From: Corythucha ciliata
Taxonomy: Eukaryota; Arthropoda; Insecta; Hemiptera; Tingidae
NCBI GenBank assembly: GCA_038030265.1
Contig: CM075943.1
Coordinates: 21,700,001 to 21,764,000, forward strand
Reading direction: 5' to 3'
DNA: 64,000 nt
Every line of letters begins with the position of its first letter. Position 1 is the first letter of the stretch. A model generated the notes under the pieces. The model worked only from the letters and a program-made list of their open reading frames with translations. It did not search any database and was not told the origin of the DNA. Below are positions 21,950 to 36,793 of this stretch, in pieces. Made by a program: the position numbers and the translations under genes.

Positions 21950-22290
21950 ATGAAGCAACTCCGCGAGATTGGGATTTTGGCTTGCTAAAACTTCACGAAA
22001 TCGGAGTTTAATGAGAAGACCCGCTAAAATGGTTCTTTGGTGAGCAACCGTTTTTAGTGAGCCGGAACAGCAAAAATTGTTTTCAAGTGTGTAATATCCG
22101 CAAAACTATTTTTTGAATGAGGCAACCCCTCGCGAAAGGGTTTTCAGCAACAAAAATCCAGCAAAAAATGGTTTTTTAGCTAGTGTAACCCGCGAAAAGG
22201 GTTTTTAGTGAGCCACAACCGCAAACATGTTTTTTAGTGAGCGATTCCGAGAAATGATTTCTTTGTAAGCGTTAACGAAACAAAATATGG
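21950..22290. repeat. Degenerate array, family C ('ttttttagtgagcc')
   Basis: Units of about 30 bp with 'cgcgaaaaggg' and 'tttttagtgagcc' are repeated about ten times. Related sequence is seen at 50860-50970. Confidence 0.7.
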
Positions 22291-22654
22291 CGACCTCGTA
22301 AAATTTGTACTTCTTGATGGTATCTAGGGGTGGGCAGTTGCCCCACTACTGCTGCGCTGTTCACTCATGGGGAGAGTAGTTGCGCGCCTCTGGCTATGCC
22401 CATGTTCACCACACAATTTAGAAATTTACATAGCCGTGAATTTGGAAGTGTAAAATAATAAATCTCCACTAAGTTGAGGTTTTAGGGCAGCATTGCAAGT
22501 TTCATAGTTGCGAGTTTCTTGGGGAAGTTTTAGTTTCAGTAAGCTACTGTCAAGGAAAAATTTGTCTATTCCGTTGAGGTTTTCGTAGGAAAATTGTGAT
22601 TTTGTGGGGAATTCCTGTGCTCAGACTTCTGCGGTTTAAATAAAGAACGACAAG

Positions 22655-22765
22655 GATGTTGGGGGCAGGACCCACCAAACAATCACGAAAAACCCGCACC
22701 TTCGGTCCGGTCCAGTCTCCGTTTCGACCTCAGATCTTCAGCTACCTGAGCTACTCGGTCCTGCC
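22655..22765. repeat. Short inverted-end repeat with a tRNA-like box
   Basis: Begins 'gggggcaggacc' and ends 'cggtcctgcccc'. The reverse strand contains 'gagtagctcaggtagc', resembling a tRNA A box, but no good B box. May be a decayed tRNA-derived element. The 22290-22655 stretch has no recognised feature. Confidence 0.35.
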
Positions 22766-22882
22766 CCTCTATTCTGAAACTCTTAACGCGTGTGTTAGCG
22801 AAATAAAAAAGGTGAATAATTGAAAGTAATCAGCTCAGACATTTTGCTAACGCACGCGTTATGAGTTACAGAATAAGGGGGC
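22763..22882. mobile_element. MITE family X, copy 2
   Basis: Same length and sequence as 20761-20880 with a few differences, with ends 'cccctctattctgaaactct' and 'gagttacagaataagggggc'. The shared interior includes 'aaggtgaataattgaaa'. Confidence 0.88.
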
Positions 22883-23139
22883 TGGTCTCAATAGCCCGGC
22901 AATCGAGCCGAGTACGGAGCTGATAGACCGCCCCTTACCGGGAACGGAGGTGCCACTGCACTACGATCCCCGCCCCCTGTGCCCTACCCGATCCAGCAAA
23001 ACACAGTACACAACACAACAGCCCCAGTCCCTGTTTCACCCTCGCGGTTTTCATCGGTCGCTGTAAGCCGGGTCCTCCCTGACTCGGTTTTGGGGTGAAA
23101 TAATGTCTTTGGGTAAGGCTGATTATTTGACCCCAAAAC

Positions 23140-23398
23140 TGGATATCGTCGGCTAAGGCGTGATACCTCGTATGTCCAATAACCAAACTTTACAGGAGAA
23201 CAAAAAATCATTTTAAAAATCCCTATTTTTACATTAATTTCAAATTTTTGGCAATTATCCCATAAAAAATTATATTGATTAGCTTGAAAACAAAATTTAT
23301 GATAATCAAGTTAGGTATCTAACGAAACATTTGATACCAAAACCTATTTTTCGCCAAATTGTCACTTACGAGGTATCACGCCTTAGCCGACGATATTG
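23140..23398. repeat. Inverted repeat, ~33-bp arms
   Basis: 'gtcggctaaggcgtgatacc' (about 23148-23167) is inverted at 23370-23390, enclosing about 190 bp. Probably a MITE core. The minus ORFs at 22935-23211 have no recognised domain. Confidence 0.65.
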
Positions 23399-23445
23399 TA
23401 CTCCAAAACAGACAATTTATCAAAGAAACTGGCGTTTCCCTCTAA

Positions 23446-24224
23446 AGGGGCCCATACACGATCAACCTGGGTTGTCAACTTTTTTTACAACATTACGTGT
23501 TGACAACCAAGTTGACCGTCTGTGGGGAAGTTGTTTCAAAATTTCAACCACCAACTTCCCCACAGACAGTAAACTTGGTCGTCAACACGCAATGTTGTAA
23601 ACTAAGTTGACAACCATGTTGATCGTGTATGGGCCCCATAACTTAGGCCCATTTTCACCAAAAACATTGATCTTGTTTAAAGTTGATTGTGCTTAGTTGC
23701 CAATAGCGACCCATATGAATTCTGATATAAGTGTTTACATTGTAATCGCGATTAGTTGTTGATCTTGGGTTAAGAAGTTGGTGAAATCAGGCCTTAAGGG
23801 GCCCATACACGATCAACATGGTTGTCAACTTAGTTTAAAACATTGCGTGTTGACAACCAAGTTGACTTTATGTGGGGAAGTTGGTTGTTGAAATTCTGGT
23901 TGAAATAAAATGTTGTAGTTGAATCAAGACACACATGATCAACATGGTTGTCAACTAAGTATACAACTTTACGTGTTGACAACCAAGTTGATTGTCTGTG
24001 GGGAAGTTGGAGGTAGAAGTTAATGTTTTAAGGGGCGCATACACGATCAACCTGAGTTGTCAACTTTGTTTACAACATTACGTGTTGACAACCAAGTTGA
24101 CTGTCTGTGGGGAAGTTGGTGGTTGAAATTTTGAAACAACTTCCCCACAGACAGTCAACTTGGTTGTTAACACGTAATGTTGTAAACAATGTTGACAACC
24201 CAGGTTGATCGTGTATGGGCCCCT
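23446..24224. mobile_element. Cluster of four related MITEs (family G)
   Basis: Two complete foldback copies (about 23446-23637 and 24031-24224) and two partial ones (about 23797-23905 and 23931-24028). The end sequence is 'aggggcccatacacgatcaa' followed by 'ggttgtcaact', and the complement closes the element. An inner hairpin contains 'actgtctgtggggaagttg'. The copy at 24031-24224 is flanked by TTA on both sides, as for PIF/Harbinger-type MITEs. A fifth, right-end-only copy is at 27555-27620. Confidence 0.88.
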
Positions 24225-24604
24225 TTAAAAACTTTTTAACTTTTTAAAACTTGAAAACGTTTTAAAAATTTGTGCGCGAGGCCAGGTGTTGGTAACGTTG
24301 TTGACCCGTCTATGGGGAAGATGGCAACATAGTTGTGAACATATGTTAGAATTTTCACTTCACAGTTCATGCATTCTACCTCATTGTCTTCTTTGGCTTG
24401 ATTTTTGGTTTATTATTCATTCTGAATAATAATAATACACCTGTTTTCGGTCGGAATTTTTCTTTTTTTTACAACCCACCCTCAAACTTTTGGCTTATTA
24501 TTTCTCAATAATAAGTCTTTGTAATCGTATCGCAAAAAAATTTTTTTGACCCCCCCTCAAAATTTGTAGTTTTACGTTTCAAAGTGCGTAGAATCCAAAT
24601 CTGC

Positions 24605-25150
24605 AATAACAAAAAAAATGTCCGTCCGCCGTCCGGGCCATATCTTGCCCTAGGATTGCTCGAAAAAACTCGTTCTTTCGCACATAGACTCCATTTGGGG
24701 TCTAGTTGGTCCTAACATCTGATCAAATAAATCCCTGGGGTTTTATGGACCAAAAGCGGGTCCAAAATGGGGATTTTCAAAGGATTTGGGATCATAGGGG
24801 TGTGGGGTGTCGATTTTCATGTAATTTCAAGCCGGATTTGACTACATCGATGAATAATAAACCCATAAACAGTCGAAATAATAAGGCATTGTTCGATAAT
24901 TCGCAGCGTTTTTCTGTGTGCGTTTTAACATGTCTAGATTCGATTTCTGCAATGTCCGTCCGCCGTACCCCGTACGCCGTCCGGGCCATATCTTGCCCTA
25001 GGATTGCTCGAAGAAAAACGTTCTTTCGCACATAGACTCCATTTGAGATCTAGTTGGTCCTAACATCTGATCAGTTTGATCAAATAACTCCCTGGCGTTG
25101 TATGCACCAAAAGCGGGTCCATAATGGGGGGTTTCAAAGGTTTTGTTGCC
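24605..25150 (+). repeat. Tandem duplication, ~345-bp spacing
   Basis: The segment 24617-24790 recurs at 24955-25145. Both have 'gggccatatcttgccctagg', 'ttctttcgcacatagactcc' and 'tagttggtcctaacatctga'. ORFs across the two copies are repeat-derived. Confidence 0.85.
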
Positions 25151-26440
25151 AATTGAAAAATTTACTACTACAGGTAGCACATCTTCTGCTCCACTATTGC
25201 GTGGTTTGTCTGTTGCATCGTCCACTTCCCAAGCACAGGCTTCAGTAACCAGTAACCTCTAGTTACCTACAGCCATTTCGTGGAGCGTGGAGTAATTGAT
25301 TAATAAGGAATTGACATACATGAGTCATCGAGTTTTTAAATAGAGGTTCTTGTCCATTTTTACAGTAATTATGAATTATTTTGAGTTATTGAATTACGAT
25401 TTGGAATTTTACAACCTAAACGGAAGTTTTTGAATACGTAAACTGTGTACAACTGTTTTGCCATGGTACGACCCCTATCCCATTGAAATATTCGGTTTAT
25501 TTTTTTCTCGTCAACTTTGCAATCGCTGTAGGGTTTCTAGAAGCAGTTGCTTCTAGATCAAATAATTGTTGCGCGTCATTTCTCCACGACGCCCATTGAA
25601 TTTCACCCGCATTTGTGTTCATTAGAATTCGAATGTGTTTTAAGGTAATTTCAGGGATGAAATTTGGAAAAGCAAGATCTAACGTTTCTGTAAAACTTCC
25701 TGAAGATTGAAATTAGACTTTGAAATCGAATATTGTTGCAGAAATGGAGCCAAAATTTATGTGCGAAGCTTAGGAGGTGGGCGACTGGGAAGGGGTCGAG
25801 GAAACCAGCCTGAAACCCCCCCCCCCCCACTAACTCATTCATTAAATGTGAATGTGAAAAGTTGGCGCGATCCTGATGGTACCTATCCTTTGTCCGACTT
25901 TTCCTCTTTTTCGGCTTTTTTTAACCTTCGTCGCATATTGCACCCAACAAAATTACCGTCAATACATCCTCAGCACTCATTTTTCTAACTGATTTAAAGT
26001 CTTGGATACACGACACTTAGCAGAATAAAATTGCTCATCTGTTTACACTAGCAATAAGTAGTTGAGAAACGTTTGGTGACAACTTTTTAGAGTATAGTGC
26101 CGCTTCTTCTCTCTAAATGTGCGAATAGTTTCAGTTTAGTGTTGTTTGTTTTGTTGAGTTGTTTGGACGGTTTGAGCAATGTACTGCAAATTTCATTTGA
26201 TACTTCCTTTTTTGTGATAGTTCGGACAGCCATCAGACTGTACGCCTAAATAATCACGCCTCGTTTTTTCTTCATTTTTTTTTTATTATTTTCACAATTC
26301 AAATTTCACAAAAACTTTGAACAATATAGTTCTAAATGAAATTAAGCTCCGATCGTGAGAGAGAAGGTCTGAATATGAAACCGTCTGCACTGAAACAAAT
26401 GTAGTGCCAGACACTTCTTGCACTACACTTCAAAAGTGTT
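25151..26440. other. No gene recognised
   Basis: AT-rich sequence with a poly-C run near 25817-25829 and short ORFs lacking domains. Confidence 0.4.
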
Positions 26441-26445
26441 GGTGA

Positions 26446-27154
26446 TACTCTCTTGGGTGTGTTTTATGTTGGAACCCGAGCCCTAAATCGGGCCCGGGCC
26501 AACGAAACCGACTCCGTCGGGATGAGATCGCTGTCGGAATTCCTGAACCCGATTAGACGGCTCCCACCGCAACAGGAGCCATAATGAGTGCTCTCTTCGC
26601 GATGATCTCACCGCTACTTTCTTTTAAACATTTTTTAATACAATTCAGAAAGGAAAAAGAATAGAGAAAGGTCACCCCGCATTAAGGGGGGGTCAAAAGT
26701 TCCTTAACCGGGATTTTTTTCGGAAGCAGGCGGTAATCATTTGGGACAAAAAAGGAAATTTTTTATCGAAGCGCGTTTGTCCAAAATGGATTTTCTTACC
26801 GAATTATCGTCAAAAACGCATTTTTTGGCCATTATGTAGGTATTATTTATTTTTACCGAAAACATTCGCACGAATCTCGTTCCCACTCCCAAATTAAACT
26901 TCAATACTGATTGTATAAAAAAAAAAAAATATTTTTGGGGCCATTTAAAAGGGCGTCCATTTATCGAAAATCGCGATCGGACCAAATAATTTTCTCCTCT
27001 TCGGGATGGGATCAACTTAGGTAGGCCTTTGTCCGAAATTCCCTCCTCGTCGGGTTCGCGACTTCTTGCAATGATCCCATCCCGACGGAGTAGTTTCCGT
27101 AGGCCTCGGCCCGATTTCTGGCTCGGGTTCCAACATTAACACCCCAAGAGAGTA
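26446..27154. mobile_element. ~710-bp foldback element (ends tactctcttggggtg)
   Basis: The left arm (26446-26560) and right arm (about 27015-27154) are diverged inverted copies sharing 'atgttggaacccgagcc', a 'gggcccgggcc' type stretch and 'ctccgtcgggatg'. No transposase is seen inside. From 27155 to 27555 I see no feature. Confidence 0.8.
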
Positions 27155-27554
27155 ATTTATAAACTCACAATAAGTTTCACAATTTCATTCCTCGTCTATA
27201 CAAACCTAAACAAATCAAGAGCCAGAATTTTAAGTTTACCTCCTGGAATCTCAACAAATCCTAGGAAGTCCACTTTGAATTGACTATAGGTAACATAAAC
27301 TTTAGACATTTTCATGAGAGTTTATACAGTCAAAGCGATTTGTGTCCAACACTTGACATGTATCGAGACATAAGCGTCGCGGGAAACTTCTGTGTAAACG
27401 CACCTTTAGCAGTAAGCGGTAACCTTCGGTAAGAAGACATGGTTCTGGGGTAAAAACCGCGTAAAAATACGCTTTTGGTTACTAATGGCAACCTGTCAGA
27501 AACTATGTTTTCATGTTTTCAACTTTAGATTTCCATTAACATCCCGTTTCGTGT

Positions 27555-27620
27555 GTGGGGGAGTCGTCAACCAATGCTGACAACAAAGTTGACAACCATG
27601 TTGATCGTGTATGGGCCCCT
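27555..27620. mobile_element. Partial MITE of family G
   Basis: Right end only: 'gacaaccatgttgatcgtgt' then 'atgggcccct', followed by TTA, as in the complete copies at 23446-24224. Confidence 0.8.
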
Positions 27621-27634
27621 TTAGGGTTTTCCCA

Positions 27635-28015
27635 AAACGGACGATTTTACGCCAAAACATGACGATTCTGACTTGAAAACTGACTCTTTGAAATCATCTG
27701 TTTCAGGGTAAACAGTGACGATTTTTCCCTGAAAGAGACGATTTCACGCCCAAGCAGACGTGTTACTAAAGATTTCTATCCAAAACTAATGATTTTGCGC
27801 CAAAGCTGGCGGACGTTGGCTCAAAACGGGTGATATTACCCAAACTCTTATGATTTTACCTAAACCTACCCCAAAAATGACGATTTTACGCTAAAACTGA
27901 TGATTTTCTCTTGAACTGACGATATTAAAACAAAACCTGGCAATTCTATCCCATAAAAGGGCGATTTTAATCCGAAATTGATGATTTAAAGTGTAATCTG
28001 AGGATTTTTCGCATT
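27635..28015. repeat. ~20-bp degenerate array 'aaactgacgattttacgcc'
   Basis: About 16 imperfect units of about 20-25 bp containing 'gacgattttacgcc'. No gene is seen. Confidence 0.75.
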
Positions 28016-28069
28016 ACTTTTTACACCATCTTAAAGTCTGCCCCGTTTCTTATCAATTTTTTAGTATTT

Positions 28070-28275
28070 TAATGGCAAGTTCGTTTTTTTAAAAATTTGA
28101 ACAAATACAGCCGCGTAGTTTTTGACAGGATGTATTTCCTGCATCCTGGACCCGGTTTTGCCGTAGTGGCGATAAGATTGCTGATGAGGGGCACCGGTAT
28201 TGGGCCCGAAATGCATCCTGTCAAAAACTACTCTGGTGTATTTTTTCAAATTTTAAAAAACGAACTTCCCATTAA
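28070..28275. mobile_element. ~206-bp foldback MITE upstream of CLPX
   Basis: The ends 'aatggcaagttcgtttttt' and 'aaaaacgaacttcccattaa' pair, and pairing continues through 'agtttttgacaggatg' and 'catcctgtcaaaaact' to a short loop. The ORFs in it are mirror images of one another. Confidence 0.85.
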
Positions 28276-28557
28276 GATTTCAGAACAGCCAAATCAACGA
28301 AACAAAGATCAACGATTGGTTTAGTATTTTATGTCAAAAAATCGTGCTGTGATTAACAGAAGTAGTCTGAATGTGGTTCTCGCATCAGTTCGACTCTCTA
28401 AGTTCGGCTAAAATGTATATTCGTTACAACAGAAGGACCATGCTATCATGCAAACGCCTTTCTATCTTTAGCCCTGACTAATCATTTTTCAGAGATCAAG
28501 CTCGGCCACCAAGTAAAGCTCTAATTTAACACGTCTCGTTCTTTGTGATTTATCCAG

Positions 28558-31836
<3,279 letters not shown>

Positions 31837-31858
31837 CCGAGACACCGGTGAAAATGAT

Positions 31859-31864
31859 AATAAA
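31859..31864 (+). terminator. AATAAA polyadenylation signal of CLPX
   Basis: The first AATAAA lies about 23 bp after the TGA stop. The stretch 31865-32690 downstream has no recognised gene. Confidence 0.6.
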
Positions 31865-32689
31865 AATATTTGTTCCCACTTTCACTCTAAGTTATCTAAA
31901 AAAAAATTATTCATTTGAAAGTGATGACTACCTAATTGTCTTTAAGGCAAGTGTGATTTTCATTTAGAGCTCCGCGAAGAGTTTTTAAAAACTGTAAATT
32001 GTGTAAATAGCAATTAGGCGAATTCATAACCACCGGGTTTTATGTAAATGTAAGTAAATAGTTCCTTCTTGATCAATTTTTTTCTTTCATTAATTGTTAG
32101 TTGAGCGCAACGTAAAATGTTGGCTTGGCCGAAATAGATTTAAACTTTATAGCTGCTCGTCTCTAGTGATGAACTGAAGAGTATTTTTGTGTTGGTTCAA
32201 ATTCAAATGCAGAATGTGATGTTAAAAAGAAAAAATATATAATTATAAGCTGGTGTACGGTATTTTACAAAATAAATTTGCTACTTGACACGTATTGATG
32301 GCAGGGTGTACAGGCTGTTCGCATTTGACCCCGGTCAAGTGACAAGAATTTGACAATTTTGAGTGGAATTTGACCCATAAAAAACTATTTCCGGCAAACA
32401 CAGAAACATTTCCCAGTTGTGGTTCCACATTTGCCGAAATTCAATAAAATGGACGAAACCTTGTTTCTTGAGGTTTCATGCAGTCCCAAAATCGAAACTG
32501 ATTTCTATTCAGACTTGCCGTAGAAGGGGTTCTTCTCGTGACTTCGTCGATTTTGCCCCGTACGGCGCAAATCGACACTCATCGAAAAACGGCTAAAACG
32601 CTCAATTTTTGGCCAATAGGAGCAACCCGGACCGGGACCACCTGCACTCGTCAGCTAATCAAAACACTTAGAGAAAATTGGCTCCGGGA

Positions 32690-33170
32690 ATTATTTATTT
32701 TCCTCAATGATAGCAACGAATTAGCGTTTGCTAAATTCTACTCGCAAAATTAGCAATTTTTCTCTATTTCAATCACGAATCGGCATTCACCTTACTTGGG
32801 GCTACAATTCAGCGAATCCATTTCCCATTTCCATTTTTGGGAACAAATTAGCGTTTTCTAAATTCTAGCCACGTGAATTTTCTCAATAACCCGTTAATAA
32901 TAGCTCTATGATTGCGTTTTTCTGGACTTTAGCCCTGAATTCGAGATTTTTTTTCATTCGTATCTCACATTTTTCCCACACTTAATCCGCGAACTACAAC
33001 GTTTTCTCAATTTCATCCGTGAATTAGCGTTTTTCTCGAATTTAGCAGCGAAATAGCGTTTTTATCCCGTGAATTGGCCACGAATCTTCCAATTTTAGCA
33101 GCAAATAGCACTATTAGTCTATTTGAGCAGAACATTAGCATTTTTCTTAGTATACATAAGCTAGTTAGCT
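32690..33170. repeat. Family A array
   Basis: Degenerate forward units such as 'gaattagcgtttttctcgaa' at about 30-bp spacing, abutting the BEL/Pao remnant. Confidence 0.75.
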
Positions 33171-33189
33171 GCAGGCTAACCCAGACTCA

Positions 33190-33592
33190 GAAAAATTCCA
33201 AAAATTTCAAGTTATCAAAGGGATATATTGTGATTTTTGTATGCATGGCCACAAAAGCTGTCCATATAGAACTTATTTCCGATCTAACCACTCTCTCTTT
33301 CATTTCATCCCTCGAAAGATTTGTCTCCAGAAGAGGTATACCTACAGATATATTCTCAGATAACGCAAAAAACTTTATTGGAGCTGAAAAAGAATTGAGA
33401 CGTTTTACGAACGAGAATATAACTTCAGAACAAATTAATAATTTTCTTTCATCTAAATCCATAAATTGGCATTTTCAGCCTCCATATTCACCTCATTTTG
33501 GTGGGATACATGAATCAATGATCAAATCAGTCAAAAATTATTTGAAAAGAATCGTCGGAAAAACTGTTTTGTCTTATGCACAGCATTATGTG
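33190..33592 (+). pseudogene. BEL/Pao integrase fragment
   Basis: The frame contains VIFVCMATKAVHIEL, SLERFVSRRGIPTDIFSDNA (second catalytic Asp region), INWHFQPPYSPHFGG and a Glu-bearing segment IHESMIKSVKNYLKR. This is the DDE core of a BEL/Pao integrase, which inserts element DNA. The N-terminal zinc domain and C-terminal part are missing. The frame ends at a MITE (33593). Confidence 0.92.
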
Positions 33593-33836
33593 TAAAGTAC
33601 GCGACACGAAATAAGGCGGGTGTGACTCATCGACTAAAAAACCAACGTTGCGCATTATAGTCCCAAAGATGCGATGAAAAGCCCAAGTCTAAACCCATAG
33701 CTGGCAACGTTGCGCTCCCATCGTTGTCACATTGGAGAGCTGTGAGCCGGCGAGCATTCGTAAAACCCCATCACCACCCAGAACGCACGGAGGGCGGATG
33801 AGTCACACCCGCCTTATTTCGTGTCGCGTACTTTAG
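33593..33836. mobile_element. MITE family H, copy 2, inserted in BEL/Pao sequence
   Basis: 244 bp including TA at each end. The terminal inverted repeats are perfect over about 37 bp ('aagtacgcgacacgaaataa' inward to 'ggcgggtgtgactcat'). TA flanks suggest a TA-targeting (Tc1/mariner-like) origin. The near-perfect ends indicate a younger insertion than the copy at 30846. Confidence 0.9.
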
Positions 33837-34504
33837 ACAATATCACTGGAAATCTACCTGTTCAGCCACTTCAGGTGGAATTATGGGATCACATTAAAGG
33901 ATTACAGTTAGCTGATCCCAGCTTCACTATTCCCTCACCAATTGAATTATTAATCAGTGCTGATATGATACCTCATGTATTTCTAGAAGGTCTCAAACCC
34001 GGCCCCTTAAATACTCCTTTAGCTATCAAAACTATTTTCGGCTGGATCTTGACCGGACCAACGAAATCCCACATCACTATATCACAAGAAAATATGAAAT
34101 TAGAATCACAATCTTTTAACTTAACCACAGACGACATCACACTCTCTCTGGGAATTAGATAAAATCCCAGAAAGAACGAATAGAAATTCGAATGATCAGT
34201 ATTGTGAACATCTATACTCTCGTTCAGTTAACAGGATAAATAATCATCGGTATAAAGTTCCGTTATTATTCAAACCTGGAGAACCAATTTTAGGATTTTC
34301 AAGGAAATCAGCTCTTGAACGTTTCCTTTCACTTGAATCAAAATTAGAAAAACAAATTGAATTAAAAACAGAATACCATAAAGCCATACAATCATACATA
34401 GATGAAGAACACATTCATAAAATCACATCAAGCGCCGTATTCATAGACGTCACTCAAGCTGAGTATTTGCTTAATTGGCATCAAATCGGTCGTTCTAATA
34501 AGTG
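33837..34504 (+). pseudogene. BEL/Pao protease region and following pol segment, frameshifted
   Basis: Contains WDHIKGLQLADPSF, PIELLISADMIPHVFLEG and NTIFGW-like TIFGWILTGPT, the conserved segment of the BEL/Pao retropepsin-like domain. The frame stops at 34160-34162. The continuing pol reading (starting with ELDKIPERTNR and including FSRKSALERFLSLESKLEK) is in another frame and stops at 34503. Confidence 0.88.
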
Positions 34505-34546
34505 AGTCATCTGTTTTGAATCGAAATAAGTAAAAACTCTACTCAA

Positions 34547-34945
34547 GTGACGACTATGAATACGGGCCTAATAGATGATATCAACTCAAATTCAGAATAT
34601 TACGTACCACATCATTGCGTGGTGAAAAACGACAGAATTACTACAAAGGTTAGAGTTGTATTTGATGCATCTAATAAAACGAACAATGGAAGAAGTCTGA
34701 ATGATACTATTTTCCCTGGTCCAAAATTACAATCCGATATTTCAGAGCTTCTTCTTCGATATCGAATAGGACCATTTGTATTAAATGGAGACATCCAAAA
34801 GATGTTCTGTCAAATCAAAGTGCTTGAAAAAGATCAACCCTATCAAAGAATGCTTTGGAGGTTCTCAAAATCAGATCCAATTGATACATATCAAATGTCA
34901 TCAGTTATGTTTGGCATCACATGCTCACCAAACAAAGACCGGTAA
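34547..34945 (+). pseudogene. BEL/Pao reverse transcriptase, N-terminal part
   Basis: YVPHHCVVKND, VRVVFDASNKTNNGRSLNDT and FVLNGDIQKMFCQIKV (first catalytic Asp) are typical RT motifs. The sequence ends just after SVMFGITCSPN, before the catalytic YxDD-type motif, so it is a truncated enzyme. The sequence 34950-35125 after it is not recognisable as pol. Confidence 0.9.
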
Positions 34946-35129
34946 GATGTTATAACCCCCTTGCAACATGTTACTGTAGTGAACACTGACATGAGGGGTA
35001 GATTTGGAGAAAGGGCGTGGGCATTTTGGCGTACTTGTAAGCGTTTTCAAAGTGGTCTTTGTGATTTTTATTTACAGTATTTTGGCATTCCTATAAAATT
35101 TGGGAATCGAAGGTTACAACCTTTCACCT

Positions 35130-35530
35130 TTAACCAGTCGTTATTTTTTCTGTGTTAGAAGGTTCCTGTGGTAAAGAGGTTAAACTATACGGGTTAGAAG
35201 AAGTAGTTGTGTGTGTCTGTGTATGATCTGTAATATTGGGATTGGCACTTGTTGTTGAGTAGTGTAATAACGAATTATGCGATAATTTGCAAATTTTACA
35301 TGACTGTTTACTCATACAATTAACCCTATTATGATTTTTCCCTAAACAATTCGTACATAAGTTTTTCTCTTTGATCCAGTTAAATCTTTCTTTTGGCTGT
35401 AATTTTAGAAATGTAGGGCATTTGAATAATTTGTGAACAAGTCGACACATATCACATTTATTGGAATTCGAGTCACTGGAGGTGTTTGAAATGAATCTCT
35501 TTTTTGTTTGATCATTGTCGACAACTGGAG
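35130..35530 (-). pseudogene. BEL/Pao gag zinc-finger region, inverted
   Basis: On the minus strand: KCDMCRLVHKLFKCPTF, NWIKEKNLCTNCLGKNH and SKQSCKICKLSHNSLLH. These are the Cys/His-rich fingers that normally follow the gag DUF1759-type domain. It lies opposite in orientation to the other BEL/Pao pieces, indicating an inversion. Confidence 0.85.
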
Positions 35531-35731
35531 ATTCAAATATTTCATCCCTTGTCCCACTTTTTTATTTTGTCATAAAACCAATTATATTTTTTCTCCTCAT
35601 AGATTTTTATCTTGGTTTACCTCAAGCGTAACCATTTTTTTGGTCCTCCGGGCCGGATAGCTTTTCGCTCCCGACAATTCCGGCATTTCGTCTCCTACTG
35701 AAAAACGGTAACTTTTGTATTGTTCTGAATT

Positions 35732-36793
35732 TTGTTTGAAAAACTTTTTACCATGAAACTTTCTGATATCAGATCTGCAGTCTCAAAACTAAAATTTAAA
35801 ATAAATATTATGAGAACATTCAGGTTGAAGGAGTCGCTCAACAGAGGAGAAATAGATCTCATAAGAGAAATCAATAATGAAAAAACAAATATTGAAACCG
35901 AAATTTTTAATGTTCTTGGGTCAGACAACAGACCAGAAGGTATGACAGACGAATTTCTTTATGATATATTGAACCAATTCACGTTTTTATGCTGTGATTT
36001 AATGACATCTATTGACAATCAGAATGCAACATGTTATCAACCTTCTAATATTGAATGTAATGTAAATCTTTCTCGTACGTCCTCCGTAAATAATGTCAGT
36101 TTTCGATCTCCTTGTCAGAATATCGAAAATACCAACATTTCACAACAAATGTATGATCCAATTCCTTCTACTTCTCAACCTATGTCCCATCTCCCAAATA
36201 TACAAACTCATTCTCATTACACAAGACAACATTACACAAAATCTATTCTGCCTAGAATCGAACTTCCTTCATTTGACCCTTCATCTTTAGAAAATTGGAA
36301 TAATTTCAAAACCCTTTTTACGTCTCTCGTCACTAACAATCTTGATATTTCTAAAATAGAAAAACTTCATTTTTTACATTCTTCGGTAAAAGGGGAGGCC
36401 TTAAGAATCATAGAATCGCTACCTCTTGAAGAAAATAATTTCGAAGTAGCTTGGAACAGCTTACTAAGTCATTATGATCGTCCAAGAGTCTCAGCAAATA
36501 ATTATTTGTCCAAAATCATCAATCATTCACCTATAAAAGGAGACACTAGTTCGTTATCTTTATTTTTAACCGACATAAAAACAAACGTTAATGCTCTAAA
36601 GTCCCTTGGTTTACCTGTAGAATCATGGGATTTTTTCCTATGCTATGTCATTTTAAACAAACTAGACGGAAATAATAGAGAACTTTTCGAATCTTCAAAT
36701 CAAGAAGATTTCCCATCTTTTTGCAATTTAATTGCCTTCTTAGAACGAAGAGTACGTTCTTTACAATCCTCTGATGCATACACGGGCAGATAA
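35732..36793 (+). pseudogene. BEL/Pao gag N-terminal part (DUF1759-like)
   Basis: A 353-codon open frame. The first ~150 residues are charged and helical. The second half is the DUF1759-type capsid region (ILPRIELPSFDPSSLENWNN, LHFLHSSVKGEALRIIESLP, HYDRPRVSANNYL, LDGNNRELFES, FLERRVRSLQSS). It is cut at about 36772 by an inverted-repeat element. The gag zinc fingers that should follow lie inverted at 35130-35530. The open frame suggests fairly recent activity. Confidence 0.92.

Noticed and set aside
28545..28557. GTG at 28545 as the CLPX start
   Set aside because: Not an ATG, and it lies in the polypyrimidine/acceptor region before the first recognised exon.
34961..35158. Coding segment between BEL RT and the inverted gag finger
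   Set aside because: The frame shows none of the RT or RNase H motifs expected there, and the sequence does not continue pol.
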